From Ceriagrion tenellum (lineage: Eukaryota; Arthropoda; Insecta; Odonata; Coenagrionidae), in NCBI GenBank assembly GCA_963169105.1, contig OY720635.1, positions 126,647,894 to 126,711,893 of the forward strand: a stretch of DNA of 64,000 bases, read 5' to 3'. A program made the translations under genes and the position numbers. Below, in pieces: positions 22,876-32,830 of the stretch (its first letter is position 1; the number at the start of each line of letters is the position of its first letter). The notes under the pieces were generated by a model that was not told the origin of the DNA, did no database searches, and worked only from the letters and a program-made list of their open reading frames with translations.

Positions 22876-22982
22876 GTTTTCAAAGAACCACGGAACTACT
22901 TTTACTTCAACGGATTGTGTGATCACTAGCGGGTGACTCCGTTGAAGTAACTGCGCGGCTAGTTCCGTGGGTCTTTGAAAAT
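22876..22982. repeat. Inverted repeat (hairpin, about 40-bp arms)
   Basis: Left arm 22876-22915 (tttcaaag.accacggaacta...acttcaacgga) is the near-perfect reverse complement of 22936-22982, with a small internal loop and a spacer of about 20 bp. No transposon terminus signature was recognised around it. Confidence 0.85.
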
Positions 22983-23138
22983 ATCCAAAGTTAACAATTT
23001 TGTGTTTAAAGTTGGGCTTTACCCCGTTGACTGTGGCGCTTTGCGCTCGCATACGGATACCTCTGGCATCATATGCACGGTACCCGTGAAGACAACTTGC
23101 TCCTTAAAAGCCCATATGAGATTCACAGTGGAACAGGA

Positions 23139-23213
23139 CACCTGGGTAGCTTAATTGGTTAGAGCACTCGGCGCGAAATCGAGTGATTTGGGTTCGATTC
23201 CCAGTCCAGGCGA
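23139..23213 (+). tRNA. tRNA-derived SINE head (pseudo-tRNA cloverleaf)
   Basis: Folds as a cloverleaf. Acceptor strands CACCTGG and CCAGGCG pair with one mismatch. The D arm lies in tagcttaattggttagagca (box A). The anticodon stem CTCGG/TCGAG closes a 7-nt loop CGCGAAA. The T arm is ttggGTTCGATTcccag (box B). The anticodon position would read CGA, but the universal U33 is G, so this is a pseudo-tRNA. Continuation into a body shared with other SINE copies shows it is the head of a retroposon, not a functional gene. Confidence 0.75.
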
Positions 23214-23515
23214 ATAATTTTTCCATTGTGAATATCATACAACTGTGTGACTTTACCGTTCCCTGACAAATTCACTTTGAGATTCAGTAGCGCTCCCTCC
23301 GTCGCAAAGGGACGATGAACTGAGTGACCCTCGCTCATCATCGTCCGCTAGAGCCGGCTGACGCTTGACGTCGACTTTCCCACCACCACCACCGCCGCTC
23401 CCTGAGAGAGTGCGGGGGAAAAAGTTTCCTACCGACCCATCAAATTACACACCTCTCCCTAATGACGCAAATGACCTCGGCTGTCGGTCGCCTAGTCTAA
23501 TAACTACCGCGTGGA
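23139..23515 (+). mobile_element. tRNA-derived SINE
   Basis: The tRNA-like head is followed by a body whose 3' portion (tgacgcaaatgacctcggct, gtcggtcgcct) matches the SINE at 27755-28045 (cggcgcaaatgtccttagct, gtcgatcgcct) and, in reverse, the copy at 45705-46015. Heads differ between copies while this tail is shared, as in SINE superfamilies with a common 3' domain. Confidence 0.7.
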
Positions 23516-23897
23516 GTGGATTTGAAAAAAATATATAAAAAAGCGCTGACCCAAGATTCACACCCTCTTAGAGCATTTGAAAGCTCCGAAAACGCAGAGA
23601 GCTCCGATGGAAACAAAAAAATTCACCAAAAACTGGCGGGTATTTTCCGCTTAAATTGCGACAATAAAACAATTGCATACACATCCAAGTGCAAAGTATC
23701 ACGGAAAATATCGAATACTATACCGTGTGCACACCAGTTTGAATAATTTTAGGATGTAAGAGCACACTCCGATTCGTTTACGGTGCGGTAAGAACCGATT
23801 TTTATGCTATTTGCACCGGCATTAACATTGTCCTCTTCCATGATTTTTAAAAAGTATTCTACCGTTTAAGATTGGTTAAATTGAATGTCAGATGATC
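23516..23897. other. Spacer
   Basis: Unrecognised 76-codon frame at 23516-23746 (+). No other feature. Confidence 0.4.
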
Positions 23898-24430
23898 TAT
23901 TCCGGGTTGTTTACACTTTCAGGGGCCTATCTTGCTCTTGTATATCCTTTTTCGCCTCTGCATTCGACCTACCTTTCTTCATCCCTTCCATGAAACCAAT
24001 TCTCTTTCTTCCTCTTACCCGCTTGCCCAATAACCTTCCCTCTATCACACTCTTCAGCAACCCATCACCCCTCATTGCAGCCCCCAGCCACCTACTCTGC
24101 CGTTCTCATATTTCATTAAGAAGTTTCCTTTCCTTGCCCAACCTTTCAAGCACTTCCTCGTTAGTCTTCCTCTCCGTCCAACCCACCCTCTCCATCCTTC
24201 TCCACACCCACATCTCAAACGCCTGCTGCAAATTCTCGTCCTCATTTCTGTGGATCCACGTTTCTGACCCATAAAACGCTACGCTCCCTATCAAGCTCTT
24301 CACCGGCCTCTTCTTCACATCCTTACACAAGGTCCCCGCGATCAGCTCCTCTCTATTACTAAACGCCTCCTTATCAAGCACTATACTCTTCCGTATGCCT
24401 TTGCTACTATGCCCGTTTTCTTCTAGCGCA
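23898..24430 (-). mobile_element. RTE-like family B C-terminal region
   Basis: Open frame 24106-24381 (-) encodes KDVKKRPVKSLIGSVAFYGS, ETWIHRNEDENLQQAFEMWV, then RRMERVGWTERKTNEEVLER. The tail (23912-24090) follows on the same strand. It is strongly similar to 10151-10660 with the same truncation, so both copies keep only the thumb and C-terminal block. Confidence 0.85.
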
Positions 24431-24539
24431 CCAACTAAGTAATTAAAATGCTCTACTTTTCTTCTTCCTAGCAGATCTTATGTATTTATTTATTTATTAT
24501 AACCCATTTATTTTGGAGAAAGTGCAAGGATGTTCACTG

Positions 24540-24850
24540 CGGTGAGCTTTTTTTTACTTCAGCCGGCTAAGGAATGTTTTGAAAGCGTTTTACGCTTCCA
24601 CTCGTTTGCTGTCTTCTTACCGCACCATAAACGAATCGGAGTGTGCTCTTGTTCCACATCAGCCCAACTCCTCCTAATAAGCTCCCACCCACTCCACTCA
24701 CAACGTAGGCCCGAAGCGCCCGCCTCACGGCCCGCCTCAAGGCCCGCCACCTCAGGGCCCGGCGGCGTCTCCTCTCGCAAATAAGTCCGGCCTTCTAATC
24801 TTTTAATGGCGGTCTCGCCCCCTCGGCCAATCGACCACGACCATCAAAGC
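24540..24850. other. GC-rich segment
   Basis: Contains a short decayed tandem of cgcccgcctcacggcccgcc-like words at 24717-24760. No domain in the overlapping frames. Confidence 0.4.
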
Positions 24851-25021
24851 CTAATTCACACTCTTGCATCAGTCGTTTCATCGCTTATCGCCAAACAATC
24901 TCTTTCACCCCTGCATCTCCTCTCCTTTTACTCCCGATTTTTTTGTGTGTGTCGCCATAGCTACTTCCTCTCTTTATTCCGCGCGGTACACACATTCGTC
25001 CAAATACTTCCCGAATAAGTC

Positions 25022-25555
25022 ATGAGCATTTGGGACCCTGGTCAAAAAGATTTAACCAAAAAGTTAATGAAATACAAAAAAGAGCAGAGCGTTTCGTTAA
25101 AAAATGCTACGAGCGTACATATAGTGTCCCACAACTTTTAGAGGAATTAAGGTGGGAGCCCACAGAGACACGGAGGCTATACGCTAGGCTTATGTTGCTT
25201 GAGAATATGAGAATAGAGAATATGAGAATAGAATAAGAGAAATTCGGAACTGATGTTTTTCAGAGCGACACATAGAATATAATCTTGACTGCTCACTACA
25301 TCTCTAGGTCTGACAGATGCGAAAAAAATAAGAGAGTTACACTGCCGAACAGATAGGTAAAAAAAACTCGTTCTTTCCGCGCACAATAAGTGACCACAAT
25401 AAAAATTGAGCTCGACTAAATACACTCCTATAATACATGTCACCATTTCATCTCCCAGAAACTTACATCTTTACACGGCTGGTGACCTAACACCCTCTGC
25501 CACATGCCCATGCGGCGGCTCGAAAGTTATTATGAAGATGTAGATGTAGAATACA
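25022..25555 (+). mobile_element. Jockey/CR1-like element 3' end, family A
   Basis: Encodes NEIQKRAERFVKKCYERTYS, VPQLLEELRWEPTETRRLYA, then RLMLLENMRIENMRIE and a stop. After a frame break come DRYKKNSFFPRTI-like remains (about 25355-25390). The 3'UTR ends with gatgtagatgtaga. A local 15-bp duplication (gagaatatgagaata at 25201 and 25216) creates the repeated ENMRI and disrupts the frame. 5'-truncated copy. Confidence 0.85.
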
Positions 25556-26082
25556 TCCTTCCCATTTACTTTATACCTTTTATCGTTGAGGCCGTTTCAT
25601 ATCAGTCACATCATTGGACAATCTGATGTATGAATGGATTCAAATGCATGAATAAATGGACTAAGAAGTAAATTGTTACATATGCAAATAGAGATAGACA
25701 ATATTCTATAATGTTAAAGTGCCTACCACCATAAAATGTCATTAATACTACTAAGTTATAATTATTGATGATTATCTAATTCGTTATTTGCTTTGTATTG
25801 TTCTGGTAGTAAACTCATTAAGTCTACGTATTTTAATTTATGTTATATTAAGCACATTTTTGGGCAAATAACAACGCCTATAAATATATTTATGTATTAT
25901 TCTTGAACTACTGCCGAAGCGTAAGCAACTGATGGCAACCCCCATTTCAGGTCATTTCAGGGGTACCTAACTTCGAGAATAAATTTGTATAATGGATTGT
26001 GTTGCATAAATAGGTGTATGAAATAAATATTATCATCATTATTATGATTATTTGCATTGGAAATTGCGTCGTAAAAAGCTTT
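25556..26082. other. AT-rich spacer
   Basis: No gene or repeat recognised. Confidence 0.45.
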
Positions 26083-26530
26083 GAAGTGTTGGATGTCATG
26101 CGCAAATTGAAAAACAACAGATAGATAAACAGCCCCCGCTTTAACTAAGGGCCTCTGTTCTCGCGATTTTTTCAAATAAAATTGCGCAATAAAGTGCCTC
26201 GAGTAAAGCAGCATATACAGGTTATCTATCGCAGGTGCTGGATTTCATGAACAAATGGAAAACAAAAAAATAAGAAAACAGCCCCTGCTTTAACTACGGG
26301 CCTCTGTTCTCGCGATTTTTTCATACAAAATTGCGCAATAAAGTGCCTCGAGTAAAGCAGTCTATACAGGTTATATACTGTTAGTGCTGGATTTCATACA
26401 CAAATGGAAAACCGACAAACAGGGAAACAGCCCCTGCTTTAACTCCGAGCCCCTGTTTTCGCTATTTCTCCACATAAAATTGCGCAATTAAGAATCTCGA
26501 GTAAAGCAGCCTTTACATGTTATCTCCCAC
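26083..26530. repeat. 149-bp tandem repeat, three copies
   Basis: The conserved word cagcccc(c/t)gctttaact starts near 26131, 26280 and 26429, exactly 149 bp apart. Each unit also carries aaaattgcgcaat and ctcgagtaaagcag. Copies 1 and 2 are more alike than copy 3. No open frame spans the array. Confidence 0.95.
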
Positions 26531-27130
26531 CAGAGATATGCTTAAATGGAAGTACAAATTCCTTACTTTTACATCTGAAGGTCCTTGTCTCAACGCGATT
26601 TCCTTCTGCAGATAGTTGAACGCCGGAACCAATTATAAGTTTAATTTACAACCTTGACTTATCGCTCCAGCGATAACGAACAATATCCAGCTTTCCTTTC
26701 ATTTTCTTCTCCCTCATCTTCCTCTCACTCATCCTCGCTATACGCTGAAAGTAATTACCAGAAGAACTCTCTCTTCCGCCTTTTCTTATCTCTACGAGAT
26801 TCGCGTATTCGTTCACTACACAGAAATTTCGTCAGGGTACAGAGACCAGGGCGTGCAACACATAGGTTCAAGAAGAAAGTAAATGACGTTCTCATACACA
26901 AATAACAAGCACACATTTGCAAAAAAGATCCTTTTTTAATGGCTATGACGCTAAATTTATCCAACCATTTTAAGACTAATGCAGTTCTTTTTTTAATATT
27001 CCCATTCCACGTTCCTGTCAATGATGGTACTGTGACGACTCCACAACTAACACCTATGTTTTCTGCACATCAATGTCACCTATTGCACAAGAGATCTATT
27101 TAATAGAGCTGACTGTGCATTTTAATGGAT
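26531..27130. other. Spacer
   Basis: Nothing recognised beyond short open frames. Confidence 0.4.
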
Positions 27131-27139
27131 TCACCATTT

Positions 27140-27335
27140 CTCTGTGCTAAAGGGACACATGATTACACACACATTGAAAAACTGAGATCCTCTAAATACA
27201 CTCCCATAATACACATCACTATTTCACCACCCAAAACCATGTCCCTTTCATCTTTACACGGCCGGTGTCCTAACACCCCCTGCTATACGCCCATGCAGCG
27301 GCTAGCTGGGTGGTATGTAGATGTAGTTGATTCCA
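27140..27335 (+). mobile_element. Family A 3' UTR fragment
   Basis: Matches the non-coding 3' end of 30.34-30.93 kb: aaatacactcccataataca, then cggtgtcctaaca-cccctgc, ending with gtatgtagatgtag. No coding part remains. Confidence 0.75.
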
Positions 27336-27394
27336 TCTATTCACATTTTTCATCTCCTATGGATGGCGGTTGAGTTTGGGCAATAACTGTAGAA

Positions 27395-27620
27395 AAGTAA
27401 AGATGGTTGGAAGACACGGAGATGGGGTGCTATCGTAGAATGATGTAAATTTAGTGAGCAGAGGTAGCCAAAGTGGAAAAACCTCGAATATTGTTTTGCT
27501 TACAGAGGGAGGGGCGACCGAAAGTATTGACAATGTGCACCATGAAGGACAGGTGGGTACTACTTATAAGGGAGTGATTTTTTGGAGGAAGAATTGAGAG
27601 GAATCCGGCATCGGATTTTG
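27395..27620 (+). mobile_element. Possible RTE-like fragment, highly decayed
   Basis: DTEMGCYRRMM, then REGRPKVLTMCTMKDRW, resemble the F-E-M-W-C-Y-R-R-M and RGRPR...W segments of RTE-like C-termini, with stops between. Confidence 0.4.
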
Positions 27621-27754
27621 TCCAATTGGAAGCGAAGGGAGCCTCAGGGCTCCATTGCTTACCATCACATCCAACGAACTGAGTACAGCCAATGAAGTTT
27701 TCACTACAATGAGATGTCGGATTCTACCAATTAACTCCGCAGGGGTTCAAACCC

Positions 27755-28045
27755 GGGGGATCGAGTAGGTGTGGTGGTTAAAGTACCGACAAACCATACA
27801 TACGGTCAGAGTTCGAAGCCCTGCTGAGGAGGATGTTTTTCAGAGAAAACACGATCCCTACTTGAGTGTCTCGTGGAAAGCACTTCAAGTTCAGTATTCC
27901 ATCTGTCGGATGAGACGCTAAATCTTTCGTTAAGAGCAGGCTGATGCCGACGCCGGGTTTCTATCCACCCTACCTCCCTTCCCTGTCCCCTACGGCGCAA
28001 ATGTCCTTAGCTGTCGATCGCCTCCCCAAATATCCAATACAATCC
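27755..28045 (+). mobile_element. tRNA-derived SINE
   Basis: Head with box-A-like gtgtggtggttaaagtacc and box-B-like cagagttcgaagccctg. The body includes aagcacttcaagttcag, catctgtcggatgagacg and the shared tail cggcgcaaatgtccttagct, then gtcgatcgcctcccc. The copy at 45705-46015 matches nearly its whole length in reverse complement. Confidence 0.75.
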
Positions 28046-28089
28046 AATTCAAACCTGGTCTCTAGAGGGAAAACCTGTGATCTAGTCCT

Positions 28090-28345
28090 CACGACAATCC
28101 GATTCTCGTCTGATGAGGAGTAGGAGGAAAAAAGGAGGTACCGTGAAAACTCCAAAGCAGAAGAGACACACTTATTGGACACATCCTTAGAAAATACATT
28201 ATATTGAAAAGAGTACCTCAAGGACAAATGAATGAGAGGAATTAACGTGGATGAAGGATGAAAGGATAAAAAATGATTGCACGAGGCAGATTATTAAGGC
28301 CGTCAGAATGAAGACTCAAGCAGGAGTGAGACAGTAAACTTATCG
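28090..28345 (+). mobile_element. RTE-like C-terminal fragment, family E copy 1
   Basis: Shares the stretch from 'attctcgtctgatgagga' through 'actccaaagcagaagagaca' to 'gccgtcagaatgaagactc' with 28915-29190. A stop-broken reading gives TLIGHILRKYIILKR, then PQGQMNERN, an RTE-type GHILRR...EG..RGRP block. Confidence 0.65.
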
Positions 28346-28419
28346 GAGAGTGGGCTGGTTAGTTGCCGCAATCCATTCTTCGGACTGATGATTTCCCATA
28401 ACCACCACCAGCATCTCAA

Positions 28420-28770
28420 ATAAGAATGAGTGAGAGGGGCGGCGGAGCGTGATTCTCCACTCGACGACCTTTCCCTCATCTTCCACGTCTTCTTCACCCT
28501 GTCACATCTTTACCACCGCCCCCCCCATTCCCTCTTCGTTTCTTCCCACTCGTCAAATAATGGGAGAAACACATCAACGCGTCAGACCTTATGGAGCCCG
28601 CATACATATCGATGCGGGAAGGTAGTCCGCAAGCTTGCACGCATCCGCACACGAATGAAAAGGAAGAGAGTAAAACGATCTTTACGAGCTTTCGCGAGAG
28701 ACGCACACAATTATGCGAGACAAGACTCAAGGGTGCAGTAGACGGGCAAGAAGGGAAAAGCGAGATGAGG
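28420..28770. other. GC-rich spacer between duplicated family E copies
   Basis: Overlapping open frames on both strands (up to 122 codons) with no domain. Contains an unusual run of C (28519-28525). Confidence 0.35.
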
Positions 28771-28914
28771 GAGCGTGGCTGGAAAACAACTGTGCGCTCA
28801 TTCGTAGGCCTGACTAAAGGAGAATATTCCAATCGTAGGCGGGTAAAAGTCACCAATTTCACGGACGAAAAAGTGTTTCAACTAAGAAAATACGGCACTA
28901 TCTCGACATACTAC

Positions 28915-29190
28915 AACCCGAATCTCGTCTGATGAGGACTTTGAGGTAAAGGGATGTTCCACTAAAACTCCAAAGCAGAAGAGACGTACTTATGGAACAC
29001 ATCCTTAGACGAAACATTCTGTTGAAAAGAGCACCTCAAGGGCAAATTGATGGGAGGAATGAACGTGGAAGACCAAGGATGAAATAAGAGCACGGGGCAG
29101 ATTATTTAGGCCGTCAGAATGAAGATTCGAGCAGTAAGACAGAGAACTTTCAGAAATATGGAAGAGATGGATTTGTAATGAAAACAAGAT
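28915..29190 (+). mobile_element. RTE-like C-terminal fragment, family E copy 2
   Basis: Second copy of the 28090 fragment, about 825 bp away on the same strand. It retains RTYLWNTSLDETFC-like and GRPRMK-like residues in broken frames. Confidence 0.65.
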
Positions 29191-30342
29191 GTTAGCTCAG
29201 ATAAAAACAAATTTATGTAACCGATTGGATGAATTAAAATAAACACCATTACAAAGTTTTAATATGAATACTTGAGTCAATTTAAATGAATTGCTTTACT
29301 TGAGGAATTATTCCAATTTTTATTGCGTTGTGAATATGTAAACTGACTCATCAGTCATTCAAATATTCTTTCTTCATAAATATTTTCTCATTACTTCAAC
29401 CAATACTTTGGCTTCTCATTTCCTATTGCCATCCCTCCAGTCTTATCGAATGTATATGAGGAGAGAAGATGCTCCATTACAGGATTGTACGGAACGTGGA
29501 CTTCTAAAATTATAGGATCGCCAGTAAAATCCCTTAAAATCGGGACTATGCTGGAATATGCTTATTTTTGCACCCATTTGCAGCAAATTCATCGAAACAG
29601 ACATAAGACTCAAAGACAGTGCAGTAATCGAGAAGACGAGCTACGAGCTGCAGGGAAAGCAGAGATGAGGAAGGCCTAAGCATTCTGCCCTGAAGACGAT
29701 GGACGACTGGGCCATCGTAATGTCGGTTTTTTATGGGGTCTCTCACCCGTAGGACTTCCCAAATAGAGCTTCTCTACATCAGCCTCAGATCTTACTCCAA
29801 GGACAAGACACTTTCCCAATTTACTTTTCCCATGTCGTCTTTGTTCGGTTCTATCAATTGATATAAGCCTCCACCATTGCATAATGTTAATTGGTAACCT
29901 GTAGAAGCATCGGGTGGACGCAAAAGACGCACGTTCAGACGCGCAGGCAATGAAAGGGCAATACATATCGGGGGCTTCCAATTGATTATATGAGTATCTC
30001 GTTTTTTTGGAAATTCTAAATAGCCACACACTTAGAATATTATACAACGGAAATAATAATTACTTAATTCATCGGAACATCGAAAAAGCATTTCGAGTTA
30101 GGTATACTTTTCCCTTAGTGGAAGTAATTTATAAATATATAACTCTAAACAGTACCTCTTTTATTGGCACCACAAATTCCGGTTGTTTAAAGACTGGAAC
30201 ATACCTGAAAAAGACAAAAGTTCATTAATACGAGGAGTAGAGGAAAATAAATTATCGTAGTATGACGCAAATAATTATCTCAAATTCTGATACATCGTGG
30301 GGAACAAACTAACAAAGCATATATGGCACAGCTTTAAATAAA
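29191..30342. other. AT-rich spacer
   Basis: Frames at 29485-30047 lack recognisable domains. No RNA gene or repeat pair found. Confidence 0.4.
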
Positions 30343-30935
30343 CTAGGTTTTGTTAAGCGTATAATACGAAGGTCCTCGGATGAAAAACTAAAAAGAGAGG
30401 TGAAATTTCGCTCTGGTTAGGCCACACCTTGAATACGCCGCAAGCATTTGAGACCCTGATCATACAGATTTAACCAAAAAAATTAATAAAACACAAAGAA
30501 AAGCTACACGCTTCGTTAAAAACTGCTACGAGCGAACTTATTGTGTTTCACAACTTTTAGAGGGATTAAGGTGGGGACCCCTAAAGACTCGGAGGCTACA
30601 CGCTAGGCTTTGGTTGCTTGAGAAATTCAGAACTGTTGTGTTTCAGAGCGACACAGAGAATATTATCATGACGACTCAGTACATCCCTAGGTCTGACAGA
30701 AGCGATAAAATAAGAGAGATACATTTTCGAACAGATAGGTATAAAAACTCCTTCTTTCCGCGCACAATAAGCGACCACAATAAAAACTGAGCACCACAAA
30801 ATACACTCCCATAATACACGTCGCCTTGTCAACTCCCAAAACCTTATTCCTTGCATTTTTACGCGGCTGGTGTCCTAACATCCCCTGCCACACGCCCATG
30901 AGGCGGCTCGCAAGGTAGTATGAAGGTGTAGAATT
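30343..30935 (+). mobile_element. Jockey/CR1-like element 3' end, family A (best copy)
   Basis: With few breaks the plus strand reads LGFVKRIIRRSSDEKLK, then LEYAASI, then NKTQRKATRFVKNCYERTYC, VSQLLEGLRWGPLKTRRLHA, RLWLLEKF, and finally FRTDRYKNSFFPRTISD. This is the complete post-palm thumb and C-terminal signature of a non-LTR RT, including the FFPRTI motif before W-N-x-L-P (here decayed). A 3'UTR follows, ending in gtatgaaggtgtag. No upstream palm or endonuclease: 5'-truncated. Confidence 0.85.
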
Positions 30936-32640
30936 CTAATTTAATTTGTTAAAATTTTATAAAAAATATAGGATTTCGCCCAAATGTTTCTTAGTGCTTT
31001 ATTATCCACTATGGAAAAAAGATAATTTTACCTCATGTAGAGAAATGACACCGTCGTCAAGCATTTATGAAAAGTATCCTGGATATGAGAAAGACTGGCC
31101 TATGTGCTTAAGCATTCATCAACTCCTATTCCAAATTGCTGTAAATGTAGGATAGGATGTGGATACAAATTTTTCGACCGCGCTGTTATCACACCTAATT
31201 TTACGAGCGCGAGGGGCAGTGAAAATAAAAGATCGGCCCTCGGGACGGGCCTGTATCAAGAATTCACATTGGCAGAGGGAAAGAATGAACATGTCTCCAC
31301 GTGTACACATCGTCATCGTGAAAGGGGACGTAATGTTTTAATTATCGTCACGTCCACTTTATCGCATAATCACGGCTCACTCGCTCTTCGATATCTGTAA
31401 TTGGCACGGCCAAAAAAAAAGATAGAGCGGCTCCGTTCAGACAGGCGGCGACAGATTTTTGGATGCCTGCCATGAAAATAAAGGTTTCCCGGGGAGGGGG
31501 ATGAATACTGTGGAATGGGAAGTGAGAAAGATCTTTTCGAAAAGTCAAAGGGTCGAAAAAAATATATATCCACACGTTACACGTTAAACTCGAGGCTTTG
31601 GAAAAATTTTCCCAAACGAGTTTCATCGCCTTATGTATTGCCCATTGAGGGGAAAAAGGCGATGGTGGCAGGTGTGCCGGGCACGGATATTTGGGTTGTA
31701 CTTCGAGGAAAAAAATGCGCCGTTCCCGTGGAAAATATACCGAACGCAGAGGTCGAAGGGATCTCGTGGAGGGGATTAATGCCTACCTACAAGCTTTATG
31801 ACTGCATATACAATCCAAGAGACGGTGCCTGGCACGAATGGTGGAAAGCGTGAAGTCCATTGGCTGGCCATTAACATTATATTTTAGTACTTAAGGTTAT
31901 ATTTGGCTGAAGTCATTACTGTCACCATGCAACCATAACTGTCGGATGAGAGTTATGGCGAGCAAGAAATTCGATGGCGTCATGATTCCTGAAAGCTGGA
32001 CGATGATGGATGATTATATTTAGAAAATAGTGTGTTTTTTAGATTTTATTAGTTTTCATATGTGTTATTTATTACCTAGTATCCTAGGAATATTATGTTT
32101 AAATTTCACATTAGATTTAGCGCCAAACAACCGTTACCTAGTCTCACAACGAAAATTTCCATACAAATTCCACTCTCCTCCCGCTAGCTCAATCAGTGCA
32201 TTCAGCGATTTCAATATGTTACCATTGAAATTTATATCGTTTGATAAACGTTTAAGAGTCCACAAATGAATTTTTTAGGGAAAATAGTTAATCCTGAAAA
32301 AGCTCTATTTAAGAAGTCCACCGGGTTGAGAGATGCCGCTAATTAACCCTTCAATGCGAGGAAAACTTTATAACATATATTCCCCCATGAAGTCAATCGA
32401 ATAAACTACAGTAATATTTAATGAAAGAACTGTGACATAAATGAAAATATTCTCCAAAAGGAGAGTACCTAAAGCTTGGGTACGCATAACCTCAAAGCTA
32501 TAAAATAGTGCGGAATCTGTCAAGTTTTATCAAGCTATGCCTTTTTCTGAAAATAGGTATTAAGTTTGTAATGATACGAGAAGTTTTGTTTCAGGGCAGA
32601 GTTATGCATGGTCAAAAGGTTTTTTTTTAGTATTCTACCG
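30936..32640. other. Spacer with one unassigned 112-codon frame
   Basis: The frame at 31515-31853 (+) (KKAMVAGVPGTDIWVVLRGK, then RDGAWHEWWKA) is open and not obviously low-complexity, but I recognise no domain. Its partner frames on the minus strand (31348-31626) are equally open. Not called as a gene; it is the least implausible candidate exon here. Confidence 0.25.
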
Positions 32641-32830
32641 GTTAAGGTAGGTTTTGTGGAATGGCAGAAAATCTCCTCCCGGTTGTCTACACTTTCAGAG
32701 GCCTATCTCGATCTCCTTTTTCGCCTCAGCATACGATCTACCATTCTTCATCCTGTCTATGAAACTTATTCTCTTTCTTCCTCTTCCATGCTTGCAAAAC
32801 ATCCTTCCCTCCATCACATTCTTAGGATAA
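32641..32830 (-). mobile_element. RTE-like family B terminal fragment
   Basis: Minus-strand 3' end of family B. It shares ctcctcccggtt-tctacac and the KGRSYAE-like tail with 10151-10660. Only the last 60 codons or so and the 3'UTR remain. Confidence 0.75.

Noticed and set aside
23139..23213. Functional tRNA-Ser(CGA)
   Set aside because: U33 is replaced by G, there is no long variable arm as Ser tRNA requires, and the sequence continues into a SINE body.
26083..26530. CRISPR-like array
   Set aside because: Units are contiguous 149-bp tandem repeats without spacers, in a eukaryotic context.
28095..28140. CTGATGA near a GAAAA in the family E repeat
   Set aside because: No plausible stem II lies between the two words, and the motif belongs to coding remains of the RTE-like element.
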